Part shown: in pieces, positions 24,301 to 33,811 of the stretch
Layout: each line of letters starts with the position of its first letter
Numbering within the stretch: position 1 is the first letter of the stretch
Origin: Pterobdella sp. o SKG-2022
Lineage: Eukaryota > Annelida > Clitellata > Hirudinida > Piscicolidae
Assembly: GCA_964035795.1 (NCBI GenBank)
Contig: OZ038327.1
Location: 2,783,553-2,847,552 of the forward strand
Length of the DNA: 64,000 nucleotides
Direction of reading: 5' to 3'
The notes under the pieces: generated by a model
Database searches by the model: none
The model's input: the letters and a program-made list of their open reading frames with translations, nothing else
Told to the model about the DNA's origin: nothing
Translations under genes and position numbers: made by a program

Positions 24301-26290
24301 CTAGGGTCTTGGTAAGACTCTGGTAGTAGTTTAAATCCCAGTATGCATACTGTGTTAAAAAAAAAATAATAATAATAAAAATAATAATAATATGCAATAA
24401 TAATGATTATGGGTTGGTGATAATAATTATGTAATAGAAATTATTATTATTATTATTTAAAAAAAATCTTAAACAACTAATCAATAACCATGCTCACACA
24501 CAAAAAACCACTTACATCACCCAAACACAACCCCACACATCTAACCAATAAAAAACATCACCCAAACACAACCCCACACAACTAACCAGCAATATTCTTA
24601 GCAAGATAACAATTTTTTTTGAGTTTATTTAAGTTCAATTGAAAGTACCTCACACTAAAAAATGTTACGTTGACAACGAAAAGCTTCGTATCTTAATAAA
24701 CTAGTGTTCTGAAATATTGTTTGGTAACTTTGATGTTCTTATATTTGTACCTCCACTTGATAATGTGAGTTCAAATTACAAAAAGCTTCGTGCAATAAAT
24801 CTCCTCAAAGCTTTTTCATTTAATTAAATATGTTTAGCTTGAATAGTGATGATAATGTAAGCTAGCCTTACAAAAAGCTTCGTGTCATTTAATAAATACT
24901 GTGTTTGTTGTCCTTACTTTTAGATTCAGGCTATTGTACTTCTTCAGCTATAATAATAATCTATAACGAACGTTCACACACAACACCAGATAACTAACCA
25001 ATGATATTATTGACTTGGTTGATAATGGCAGGGTCCAAATTGATATCAAATGGTCGCTCATTTGAGGTGTCGTGTTCTTCAGATATGATCTGAAAGGTGT
25101 GGTAGTGGGTGGTGGTGTGGGGTTGTGAGTGTACGGTGGTGATAATAACTCTGATATCATTATCATCATCATGATAACAATAATAATAGAAAGAGTAAAA
25201 AAAAAAAAATAAAAATAACAATAGAAGTATTAATGAAAATAAAAATAATAATAATTATTATTAAATTTTAAAGTGAATATTGTTTTATTGTTTATGTTAA
25301 ATGATCTTCAAATTAAATATTAATGTTAAAATATGAAAAATAATGCATTGGGCTTTTGTTTAAAATTGCCAAGTAATGGTTTGATAATGTAAGATTTTCT
25401 CACAAAAAGCTTTGAGTATTTTGATCAATAGACATTTGTTTTTTCTCATACAATTTTGTAAGATAATTTTTCTTCATAATAAAAATAATACTATTAGTAT
25501 TAATATTATTCATACAAAGAAATTATTATTATTATTATTATTACTATTATTAACTACCTTGAGATGTTTATAGTGATGTTTAAGTGAGTTTGTAATTATG
25601 TTATGCGATGATATATCTGCCTTTGTCAGCAGCTCTTTCTTCCCTTCCTTTGTTTCACCCTTCACCTTTGGGGGTAGTTTGGATAGTTGATAGGTAGATT
25701 GTGGAGAAGAGCTTTTATGGGACCCTGTCCAACCCATGCTAGCATGAAAATGGACATGAAATGATGATGATGATTTGAGGGATAAGTAGATAGACAGTCG
25801 AGTAAATAATAGATATATTGGTGAAGTAATACAGATAGATGAATGAATGGGTAAATAAAGAGTAGATGGATAGGTAAATAGATAGATGAATCAATAGCAT
25901 ATTACTAATGTGAAACAAAAGTTGTTTATGCACTTGTAGTATGTTTTAATGAATTATTATTTCGGATATTAATATTTTCTGCAAGTCATATTTTGTTTTA
26001 AGCTCAGTTGGTTATTTTTATATAGAATAATGATAATAATAATAAGAGTAAAAAAGACTAGTGTTCATTTAAACAGATAAAATTTAATGGAATACTTTTG
26101 AATTCAATTGAGAGTTTTTTCTAAATTCTACTATCTGCGACCCAGCCTTATGCAGCAGTGTTATTCCATCTATCAGTAACTCCTTCATATTCACCTTCCT
26201 CTCTTCTCGTATCGTCTTCATCCATATAACGCAGTAAATTGTTATACAAAAAAACACTATTAATAAAAATTTGATTTTTTTTCTCGCCAT
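21046..26290 (-). CDS. BPNT2: Golgi 3'-phosphoadenosine 5'-phosphate phosphatase (BPNT2/IMPAD1 homologue)
   Basis: Six exons on -: 26290-26096, 25665-25558, 25089-24999, 22429-22349, 22000-21608, 21302-21046 (stop TGA); every junction matches in phase, total 374 codons (human about 359). The family hydrolyses PAP, the by-product of Golgi sulfation, to AMP. Visible landmarks: an N-terminal membrane anchor ([17 protein letters not shown]) after MARK; LTKAD; IISEEHD (metal-binding acidic pair); [13 protein letters not shown] (DPLDxT signature); [32 protein letters not shown]; and SISGGRA. The start at 26290 is chosen because it places the anchor as in relatives; in-frame ATGs further upstream (to 26392) would add a polar leader. 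Exon 5 contains an in-frame TAG (21900-21902), discussed separately. Intron 3 carries a LINE in the opposite orientation. Confidence 0.9.
21608..22000 (-). CDS. BPNT2: BPNT2 exon 5, interrupted by an in-frame TAG
   Basis: Begins [20 protein letters not shown] then [12 protein letters not shown], then TAG, then [15 protein letters not shown], later [19 protein letters not shown] and IVPAGGAG. Frame is the same on both sides of the stop. Relative to human, about 8 extra codons sit at the stop. Removing 21887-21904 (18 nt, GT...AG) restores an uninterrupted frame (ETT-Y-FLWGYY) close to family length. Confidence 0.8.
22349..22429 (-). CDS. BPNT2: BPNT2 exon 4 with the DPLDAT catalytic motif
   Basis: Reads [20 protein letters not shown] then ATQEYT; identical to the family over [11 protein letters not shown]. 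Acceptor TTCTCCTACAG, donor ACTG|GTTTGT. Too short to stand out as an open frame. Confidence 0.92.
22621..22684 (+). repeat. 64-bp direct repeat, left flank of the LINE
   Basis: Matches 24386-24449 with only two visible mismatches (for example ATATAC/ATATGC, TAAGAG/TAATAG). Interpreted as a long target-site duplication made when the LINE inserted. Confidence 0.85.
22685..24385 (+). mobile_element. Truncated, internally deleted non-LTR retrotransposon
   Basis: Two protein blocks of the same type of element survive. An N-terminal one (22805-23221: [37 protein letters not shown]) and a C-terminal one (23489-24279, broken by a frameshift near 24040). The second holds a zinc-knuckle remnant ([15 protein letters not shown]), [22 protein letters not shown], and [17 protein letters not shown] to [16 protein letters not shown]. 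The central reverse-transcriptase domain is missing, so it cannot move by itself. It lies antisense in BPNT2 intron 3 and ends in a short A-rich/AAT tail. Confidence 0.8.
24386..24449 (+). repeat. 64-bp direct repeat, right flank of the LINE
   Basis: Second copy of the 22621-22684 sequence (core GATTATGGGTTGGTGATAAT), lying directly after the A-rich end of the element. Confidence 0.85.
24655..24910 (+). repeat. Three AGCTTCGT-family repeats in tandem order
   Basis: Copies at about 24661-24700, 24748-24800 and 24845-24905, all on +, each with ACAAAAAGCTTCGTG or GAAAAGCTTCGTA followed by AATAAA. The third has TGATGATAAT, a GTAAG/CTTAC hairpin and GTGTCATTTAATAAATAC. Located directly after the LINE's right flank in BPNT2 intron 3. 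Confidence 0.65.
24999..25089 (-). CDS. BPNT2: BPNT2 exon 3 with the EEH motif
   Basis: [20 protein letters not shown] then AIINQVNNI. Matches [26 protein letters not shown]. Acceptor CCTTTCAG, donor ATTG|GTTAGT. Confidence 0.9.
25378..25440 (+). repeat. AGCTTCGT-family repeat, diverged copy
   Basis: TTGATAATGTAAGA...TCTCACAAAAAGCTTTGAG; hairpin arms partly decayed. In BPNT2 intron 2. Confidence 0.5.
25558..25665 (-). CDS. BPNT2: BPNT2 exon 2
   Basis: [20 protein letters not shown] then [16 protein letters not shown], matching SKGKTREGAEDKMTSGD and NRKMFYLLK of the human protein. Acceptor CCCCCAAAG, donor AAG|GTAGTT, phase 0 on both sides. Confidence 0.9.
26096..26290 (-). CDS. BPNT2: BPNT2 exon 1, membrane anchor
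   Basis: Encodes [10 protein letters not shown] and a single hydrophobic helix, then [20 protein letters not shown] and SQLNSK. Type II anchor typical of the Golgi enzyme. Donor AAA|GTATTC, phase 0. Confidence 0.85.
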
Positions 26291-26779
26291 TAAACCGGAT
26301 TTATGAACGTGAATTTCTTCGCTTTTCATTTTGAGACATTTCGTGTTTAAAAGGGAAGTTAAGTATGAACATATGTTTCTGATTGCTAACAACTAATGAA
26401 GATTTTTTTCGCTTTTTATTGTTAAAAAAAAAATTAAAATTAAAATGAAATAACTAATTAACTACTTTCCCATTTCCAAATTTTATAAAAAAGATTCTTG
26501 GATCTGAAATTAAAATTAATTTAATTTTAAATGAAATTAATTTGTAAATTACTCATAAGACAAAAAACATATGAAAAATCCAAAATACTTTTGAATAAAT
26601 CTACTATACGAAACCATAAACTAAGATTTTGTAAGCACAATCAAAGAATTAACTGTAAAATTAGATTTAATTAATGAAAAGTGAACATAAATAAAATATT
26701 AATATTTCACACTAACTTCACCTTTCAAATCTTGTTACAAGTTGTATAGCTGTATGTGACCTCAGAAAACTTGCTTGAT

Positions 26780-27130
26780 TTGGCTTTCTTGATCTTACAA
26801 TACTACAGAAATATCAAAGCCTTATAATGATGTTGGTCTGACAGTACTAAAAAAACACTAAGTATTTATAGTATTATAATTAGTTATGGTATTAAATATT
26901 GCTTGGTCTTACAGTATTAAAGAAATACTAAATTATTACATATTATATTTTCCTTGGTCTGACAGTACTGAGTGGATCAAGTAATTATGATAGTTCATAA
27001 AATATTAGAAACATATAAAATCAATAAATCTCTACAGGGATTTATCAAGTAGTTTTGATATTGCATACAATACTATAGAAGTATCAATTGGTGATGATAA
27101 ATACGCATCAAGGTGGTCTCAAAGTATTTA
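26780..27130. repeat. Diverged tandem units with GGTCTGACAGTACT
   Basis: Four or five imperfect units (near 26785, 26832, 26907, 26952, 27112) share TTGGTCTGACAGTACTAAA followed by AT-rich sequence. Not identified. Confidence 0.45.
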
Positions 27131-27149
27131 TTTATTTATTTGTTTATTT

Positions 27150-27245
27150 TTTCCACATTTATATAGCGCATTTTTTACATAAGTTAAACATGCATCAGAA
27201 GCGCTTAAAGATAAAAAATATAGTTTATGAAGAGTTATAGTCTTT
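27150..27245 (+). repeat. Dispersed repeat with ATATAGCGCA, copy 1
   Basis: Shares ATTTATATAGCGCA, CATAA, AACATG, ATCAGA, GCGCTTAAAGATA and ATAGTTTATGAAGAG with 35036-35135. A shorter related piece lies at 40262-40300. Confidence 0.65.
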
Positions 27246-27416
27246 AAAATGAGTTTTGGGGGATCATTTGAATAATTGACGAGAAAGTGATCTGATAATA
27301 GTTATAATATTGATAGCATTATAAAAAGGAAGCATTCGCTTATGTTAATATATAAACTTAAAACAAATATACCTACATTTAAATGCAAAATTAGTTCATA
27401 TAAGTATATTTTAAAT

Positions 27417-27549
27417 TCAAAAAACAAAACGCACCCCCATCTTTCCATCTTTGAACCTACAAGGGGTTCCATCTTCCACCAATAAGGGGTGGAAGATGTC
27501 TGCCTGGGTTCCCTTCACTTTCTTCGACTCCATTTTGTAATACTTGGCT
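27417..27549 (-). CDS. ADAM last exon with DGTPC
   Basis: KYYKMESKKVKGTQADIFHP then LLVEDGTPCRFKDGKMGV to TGA. DGTPC is the hallmark near the end of the cysteine-rich domain. The frame stops 13 codons later, with no EGF, transmembrane or cytoplasmic part. Confidence 0.75.
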
Positions 27550-30500
27550 CTACAATGAATATAGGGGTATATATATATATAATGAATATAGATGTATTAA
27601 TGTATTATTATGAACAGAGTCTGGAAGTAGATATATTAGGTATTAACTCTTCCATTTTCTTGTTAATACTATACATTTCGTGTTTATATATGTATATATA
27701 AAATTTGGTAGTAATTACGTTGTGTTTAAGAGTTTATTTCATGTTGTTACTGTGTAATAAAAGTTTTCTAAACTCTGGGTTTTGTTAACATGTCACAGAC
27801 TTTGTGTAAAAATAACTTCAACGATAGCCCCGTTATACAATGTTTTTGTTACGTTTTGTTATATGAGTTATATCAAACTTAAAAAAAAAATTAATGAAAA
27901 ATTGAAAAAAAAGTTAAACGCTACAAAAATTCCAACTTGATATATCCTTCCGCCTTCTTGCCCAGATTGTGAACCTGTGTAGGGTACTTCTTTGTATCCA
28001 TGTCATTAGTTTTTGTAGAGGGCACACCACAATGAAGGATTGAGCAGTGACTGTGTGTTTGAGGGGGGTGGAGAAGGGTTAAGAAAGAAAAAGTTAGCGA
28101 TGGGGAGTTGAAGGGATAGGGTTGTGGTGGTAAAAAAAATCAGAGTTTGGGGAAGAAAAGATAAGGGTAGAGAAGAAAGGGAGAAGTGGGAGGTTTTACA
28201 TGTTGTGATAGAATAATGTTAAATTTTTATAACGTATCTTTCAACAAGTCATACTACTTCATAATTTCTATGAACTTCGTTTTTTTTCAGCATTCCACCA
28301 CCCACCTTCCATTCACCACCACCCTACTACCAGATCACTCACTCTTCTATCTCACTTTACTCTGCCACCAACTCACCTTCTATCCACCATTTTCTTGCCT
28401 CTTCTACATCTCCCATTTACCTCAATCTTTATCATCTACCTCTACCCTTCCAACCTTTCCCACCAACCCCTCGTTTCCACAATTTTATCTCACATCACTC
28501 CGCCACCCACCCACCAGACGCCTTTCCTCCACTCACCCTTCATTTCCTACTTTATAATACTCTTCAGCTATAATTTTGCCACTAGAATCCACTGCGTAGA
28601 AACCACCAGCATTTCTCTTTTTATCTTGCTTTCCCTTGTTCTGGAAGTTGGAGAAGGATTCCACTTTTGCTGTGGAATTATTGGTTGGTGGGTAGTGGGT
28701 GGTTGTGGTGTTGATGGGAAAAAAATAATGAATGGCAAAAAGAAAAAATTTATATAACAAAAATAACTTCGTCATAATATTTCCAGTAAAAGTATTAATT
28801 ATTGAAAATATAATAACTCTTAAAAAAAGTATTTGAAAAATAATAATATTAAACCAATAATTATGAATAAAAAAATGGAAAAAAAAATAATAACCAACCC
28901 CAAGGGAAGAACCTTTTAGCACACATGGTAATACTGGACTTACATGAGCCATTATAACACATGTAGTTCTTGTTGCCTGTGTTTATTATTATTGTTGTTT
29001 TTATTGTTATTTTTGTTGTTTTTATTATTGTTATTGTTGTTTTTATTCTTTTTTATCAATTTTTTTTTTCGTTTATTTGGTATTTTTTTGTATTCGGTTA
29101 TTTTTGTTTCTTCATGCATCTTATTTTTTTTTGGCTTTCTATTTTTTTCATTGAGTATATCGATAAAAAAAGATTCATCATTATTATTTTTTTGTCACCC
29201 GAGCAAGGTCTGTGGTTTGTTATCGAGTTCATCTTTTTGCTGGAACACTGTTCAACGATGAAATTATATAATATAATAAATTATAATAAAAAATATAAAT
29301 AAAAAAATATTGAGGTGAATAATAATAAAAATACGGGAAAAAACAAGAAAAATTGGATGGAATAAAAAAAATAAAAGAATAAACAACGAGAAAAAAAAAA
29401 TAATAAATAATATCAAAAAGGATAAAAAAATACATTTTTCGACTTCCCATTGCACACCCTACACGACCCATAACATTTGGCATTCTTGGGCCTGAATTTG
29501 CACGTTGTGGTGTCGCAGCACGAACATTGCTGGTTGTTTATTATTTTTATTGTTTTTTGTTTTTATTGTTTATTTTCAATATAAAATTTTTTTCATTTAA
29601 GATTTTCTTCTTTTGTTTTTTCTATTTTGTCAGTTCATTAATTTTTCAAAATATTTCCTCCATTTATATTTTTGACCATGCTTCAAAAGAATTTTATATC
29701 CATTATATCCACCCACCTTGGGGCCACAATCACAATCTTCTCCAGGATCAACCTTACCATTGCCACAATGTTTGTCCTGCGAGTGGAAGTGGAGGTGGGA
29801 TGGTTGAGTGGTGGTAGGATGTTTAGGTGGTGATGGGGTAGCTGGGTGATGATGGTGGTGGTGGGATGGTCGGTTGGTGAAATGGTTGGTTAGGTAGTTT
29901 TGTGACCAAAATAGATGATAATTGGTTGAGAAAACAGTGGTTTATTCATTAAAGTGTTATTTTATATAAGTGAATTAATTATATAAATAACTTTAAATAA
30001 AAATTATTCTATAAAACAATAGATACCCAAAGGCTTCAAAACAAAAAACCAAAACTCCAACCGGCAGATTCCTTATCTTATCAACACTCTTAGCGTTACT
30101 GCCAATCCAGCTCTTAAACTTGTCCTTGGAGCATGTTGAAAAAGTGGGCTTTTTTAGCATTTTTGGTGTTCTGTAGGGGATGAGAAATTCAGATATTTTA
30201 TTGAACTGTGAGACCCTATCCAACCCCTAGTTTGAGACTATTTGATTGATTTATCGTACAAATATAAAAAAATTATTCAAATTTTCAAGTCATAGTTATA
30301 TGACATTGGAGTTAGTTATTATAACAATGTTGTTGTTACATTAGTCTTTATTAGCGACCTGATGATGGAGATGTAGAAAATAAACCGAAACGCTTCGTGT
30401 CGATAAAAAAAAATTTTATGTATTTTTTTGAATTCACATAAAAAAATGATTTTGAAACTATTTATAGATTCAATTGAGTGGAAACGGAAATAGATCTCAC

Positions 30501-33500
30501 GTGATAGGGTACATGACACATCCGTTGACCCCATTAGAGCACGTGCAGGCTGTGAATGGTGGGGTTGAGAGATTGTATCATTTTAGTTGTTGTGAATAAA
30601 TAAAATAGACACAAAGTAATAGTCATAATTAGCATTGAAATAGATTACATTTACTAATGTAATTATAGCAGAATGAACATAACGGCCTTGAACCCCTGGG
30701 TTATGCATCACTAACCATGAAAACCACCCAATGACCTTCTATCTTTCTAGTAATGAAACCATCCAAAACCTATCATCTTCTTAAAAATACCAAATCTCCC
30801 CTTCAAATCTCCCTTCCACCTCCTTCCCCCACCCACATGAAGTATCGTGTCTCATGTTAAGACCATGTCCTATTTCATGAGCTGTCACTAAGGCCAAACG
30901 TTTTTTGTTGGGGAAACTTGGTACGCTCAAAATTCCCAGAGAAGCTGGTGGTGGTATGGTGGTAAACAGCAAGGAGAAGGCGTTGGGAAATATTGAGATG
31001 TTGTTTAAGATGTGACGGTGGTGTTTTATGGTGGGTTTTGAGCTTGAGGAAGGGTTAAAAAGTGCAAGTTTGAGTTTTGTTGAAAATAAATGTTGTCATT
31101 AATGAACTAAAACTCCCATCAAACATTTATAAACTAAAATAACTCCTATCAAAACCGATTTAAACCTACCCCTTTCCCCCCATTGCCCCAATCTTACCAG
31201 ATTTCCCAATGGAGGCAGTGGTATGCACCCCAGCCACATTACTTGGACCCATCGGGTTGTTCTTACTCATTGGTATTCCTCTGTTGGGTTTAATGGTATT
31301 ACCCTTTATGGTATTACCCTTCATGGTATTACCCTTTATGGTATTGAAGGGTATATTTCTATATATTGTGTGAAATGTTATTTTACAAAGAAAATTATAT
31401 ATTATTATATATAATAAAAAAAAATTTTGATTTAATTTTATAGAATATAAAAGAACCAAAGTGTTTTGCCAATATCTACTTCAAATAACAACGAAACTAA
31501 CAATATTAGCTAATATCTAACATTCCCACCAAATCAGTTTACAACCCTTAAACACCACTCCCAACTCACGTGTATAAGATGATATCCTCAAAATATCCCA
31601 CAAGTTTTTTAAGCCTTTCCTCTTTTCTCATCTTTTTAACAAAATCCAGCATTTGTTTGTAGGTGTGGGTGGGTGTTTTCCAGTCACTCCATCCTCTTTT
31701 GTTCCACATTTCCAGTCTAGAGATCTTCAAGATTACTCCTACTGAAGACAAAATCTAGAAGAGAAGGTATTGAAAGAAAGAAGAGTTAGGTTTGAGTGAG
31801 CTGGTTGAGTTGGGTGAAGTTTTGTAGTTGAGTTAGGTAAGAATGAGACTGACAGACTTAAGCAGAAAAAGACGGTTTAAGTTACGATGAGATGGAGATG
31901 GTACAAGAGTGAAACAAGCTTAGAGCAGATGGAATCCAGATTGATTGAAGATGAATGACATAAAAACTAATTTTAAAAAATTTTCAAAAAATGTAAAACT
32001 TTGAAAACTTATGAGAAACATACGAAACCTTGCTGGCATCAGATACCACTTCTCTGATGAAGCCTTCCTTGTCTTTAATACCTCCGAGATTTTTGTACTG
32101 CACCCATTTAATAAAAGTGTGAATTTGTATTGTACCCATTCAATACAAGTGTAAATGTGTTTTGAACATATTTAATACAAGTGTAAATGTGTATTGTATC
32201 TATTTAATACAAGTGTAAATGTGTATTGTATCTATTTAATACAAGTGTAAATGTGTATTATATCTATTTAATACAAGTGTAAATGTGTATTGTATCTATT
32301 TAATACAAGTGTAAATGTGTATTATATCTATTTAATACAAGTGTAAATGTGTATTGTATCTATTTAATACAAGTGTAAATGTGTATTAAATATTAAATCA
32401 GTGAAATATTAATGAGACACTTATTTAAATTAGTTTTATTTTTTGACTAAAAAATCTTTTTGGTTATAAATAAATTTCGGTTTTTAATTTGTAAATTCAT
32501 CATGAAAATTTCAATCATTTTTGCTTTTCAAAAGTTTCCATTCTTTTTATTCTTTTTATTTTTATTATTATTATTATTTTATTTTCATTACTATTATTCT
32601 TTTTTATAATTATTTTTATTATTTTTTTTATTTTCATTATTATTTTTTTTTTTATTTTTATTATTATTATTTCTAATTTTTATTTAAAACTCTTATTATT
32701 AACCCTATTACCATTCTTACTACTACTCTCATTCAAAAGCTCCCCTATAAAAAAGCCTAAACGACCCACAAAAGACAACTAACACAGTAGTTATCGCATA
32801 CAACCAGCATTTCAACTTCTCGCTTGGCTGACCCCTGTGGAATAAAAAACAATTAACCACATTAAATCGACTATTCAGAGTAGTTGTAATAGGATTGTAG
32901 ACAATTTATTTATTTTGGGCTTATAGCTTTGTTTTGTATTTGGTTTTTTGTATTTATCAATTGTGGAAGCGATGCTCCATTTAAAAGCGATATTATGGCT
33001 GACTTCTTCATTTTTTTTATAATTGTTTTCTAAGAAAAGTAAGCTTACAGGTGTGTTAAGTTTATAACCTAACAACAAAATTAATACTGGAAATCTTTAT
33101 TTTCAGTTGAAGATTTTTTCGAAAATGTTTGATTTGTGTAATTAACTAAGTTAGTTCAAAAAGTGTAAATGTTGTAATTTGATATTTATGAAGCGCTTTT
33201 TTTGTGTGATTCGAAGCTTTTAATTTAAACGTAAAGCAGCTAAAACACACTGTGCAAAAACTGCTAATTGTCGGCCCAACACGAAATCGAACCCAGTAAC
33301 TGAGAATAATTGATCTAATGCTCTACCAACTGAGCTAAACGTGATAAGTTTTTTATAAAGAAACTTTACCAAAGCTAGGAACGTAGCAAAAACCAGGAAA
33401 AGAATCTTCATTATGAGGAAGCAGATTGATGTTGATATAGATTTAAGCTCAGCTTGTCAGATCAGTACTGCTCGTAGGGACAAAGTATTCTTAAAACTAA

Positions 33501-33811
33501 CAGCAGTTCCAGTAGTGCTCTATGAAGGAACAGTAAAATTTTTATAACTAAAAACACAACTCTATCTTCTACAACTAAGCACAACAGTGCAGTAGCAGTC
33601 TGAGTTGTAACAGTAAGAGTATCTCTTCTACAACAACACACGCAACAGCCTACAACAGTTGGTACCAACGAACAGCAACAAAGTGTAGAACTAAACGGTC
33701 AACTATGGGGTAGAAACAGGGTATAAATAGTGGTAGATTTCCAATATAATCAATGGGTCAACCTTGGGGAGGATTTTCACTGCTCGGTGCAAGAAGGGTT
33801 TTGCTTTGATG
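27417..33811 (-). CDS. ADAM-family (M12B) zinc metalloprotease, partial
   Basis: Fifteen phase-matched exons on -: 33811-33763, 32834-32784, 32097-32029, 31754-31570, 31280-31198, 30944-30837, 30549-30501, 30170-30062, 29776-29717, 29529-29458, 29247-29199, 28976-28944, 28669-28551, 27974-27937, 27549-27417 (TGA). Order: end of prodomain; catalytic start REVEMLVVCDNYC; SRLEMWN strand; zinc site TAHEIGHGLNMRHD; Met-turn CVMYP; FSTCSKDKF; disintegrin start CGNGKVDPGEDCDCG and CCDTTTCKF; then HRPCSG-NKNYMCYNGS and DGTPC of the cysteine-rich domain. All catalytic residues (HExGHxxxxxHD) are present, so proteolysis is plausible. Several conserved cysteines are lost and no EGF or membrane helix is seen. 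The 5' end (signal peptide, most of the prodomain) was not found; the most 5' exon is tentative. Confidence 0.87.
27937..27974 (-). CDS. ADAM 38-nt exon
   Basis: VHNLGKKAEGYI with acceptor CCTACACAG and donor ATCAA|GTTGGA. Phase fits both neighbours, but there is no family motif. Confidence 0.5.
28551..28669 (-). CDS. ADAM cysteine-rich exon lacking cysteines
   Basis: KVESFSNFQNKGKQDKKRNA then GGFYAVDSSGKIIAEEYYK. Aligns with the ADAM segment CF-xxN-xKG...GNCG-C; every cysteine there is replaced (S, A, F). Acceptor ATTCCACAG, donor AAA|GTAGGA. Confidence 0.7.
28944..28976 (-). CDS. ADAM 33-nt exon
   Basis: Tiny exon NKNYMCYNGS with a consensus donor TCAT|GTAAGT and acceptor AAACACAG. Confidence 0.7.
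29199..29247 (-). CDS. ADAM exon, disintegrin to cysteine-rich junction
   Basis: CSSKKMNSITNHRPCSG; continues into NKNYMCYNGS as the PC-G-YMCYNG start of the cysteine-rich domain. The usual ECDxxExC disintegrin loop is absent, so the domain is shorter than normal. Confidence 0.65.
29458..29529 (-). CDS. ADAM disintegrin exon 2
   Basis: QCSCCDTTTCKFRPKNAKCY then GSCR; CCD-TTCK is diagnostic. Donor AGG|GTGTGC chosen because only this phase joins the next exon. Confidence 0.85.
29717..29776 (-). CDS. ADAM disintegrin exon 1
   Basis: DKHCGNGKVDPGEDCDCGPK, the canonical disintegrin opening. Acceptor CACTCGCAG, donor AAG|GTGGGT, phase 0. Confidence 0.92.
30062..30170 (-). CDS. ADAM exon, end of catalytic domain
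   Basis: PKMLKKPTFSTCSKDKFKSW, then IGSNAKSVDKIRNLP; FSTCS...F matches FSxCSxxxF. The cysteine usually present in CLxNxP is missing (KIRNLP). Confidence 0.85.
30350..30412 (+). repeat. AGCTTCGT-family repeat, best hammerhead-like core
   Basis: GACCTGATGATGG, a spacer, ACCGAAACGCTTCGTGTC. CTGATGA and GAAAC are intact and ACGC/GTGT can close a 4-bp stem with loop TTC before GTC, as in short-stem-III hammerheads. The outer stem next to CTGATGA does not pair well. In an ADAM intron, antisense. Confidence 0.5.
30501..30549 (-). CDS. ADAM Met-turn exon
   Basis: CTCSNGVNGCVMYPIT: the methionine turn and flanking cysteines that close the active-site cleft. Acceptor ATTCACAG, donor ATCAC|GTGAGA. Confidence 0.88.
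30837..30944 (-). CDS. ADAM zinc-site exon
   Basis: Reads SLGILSVPSFPNKKRLALVT then AHEIGHGLNMRHDTS, with the complete HExxHxxGxxHD-type zinc motif (three His, catalytic Glu, Asp after the third His). Donor TCAT|GTGGGT. Confidence 0.92.
31198..31280 (-). CDS. ADAM exon before the zinc site
   Basis: GIPMSKNNPMGPSNVAGVHT then TASIGKS; follows LYT as GIPM. Acceptor CCCAACAG, donor TCTG|GTAAGA. Confidence 0.7.
31570..31754 (-). CDS. ADAM exon with the LEMW strand
   Basis: ILSSVGVILKISRLEMWN, then a basic helix with YKQMLDFVKKMRKEER and FEDIILYT. Matches the I-V-LVGLEIW...LLTG part of reprolysins. Acceptor CTTCTAG, donor TACAC|GTGAGT. Confidence 0.85.
32029..32097 (-). CDS. ADAM exon, first catalytic helix
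   Basis: YKNLGGIKDKEGFIREVVSD then ASK, corresponding to the helix before the IxVxLVGLEIW strand. Its acceptor lies inside the first unit of a 32-bp minisatellite. Confidence 0.75.
32095..32395. repeat. 32-bp minisatellite, about 9 units
   Basis: Unit TATTGTATCTATTTAATACA plus AGTGTAAATGTG. The first, most divergent unit (TACTGCACCCATTTAATAAA) includes the ADAM exon 32029-32097 splice acceptor. Confidence 0.9.
32784..32834 (-). CDS. ADAM exon, catalytic domain start
   Basis: GSAKREVEMLVVCDNYC, comparable to the KYVELVLVVD opening strand of M12B catalytic domains. Acceptor ATTCCACAG, donor TGT|GTTAGT. Confidence 0.75.
33215..33345 (-). repeat. tRNA-derived SINE, copy 2
   Basis: Reverse strand: TTTAGCTCAGTTGGTAGAGC (A-box region), TGGGTTCGATTTCG (B box), then GGGCCGACAATTAGCAGTTT and CACAGTGTGTTTTAGCTGC, as in copy 1. 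In an ADAM intron. Confidence 0.75.
33763..33811 (-). CDS. ADAM exon, prodomain end (tentative)
   Basis: Acceptor TCTCACACAG, donor AAG|GTTGAC, reading IKAKPFLHRAVKILPK in a phase (in 2, out 0) that fits the next exon. No diagnostic motif. Confidence 0.45.

Noticed and set aside
28186..28757. Pro/Ser/Leu-rich open frames on +
   Set aside because: Antisense of ADAM introns and exon 28551-28669; no family features.
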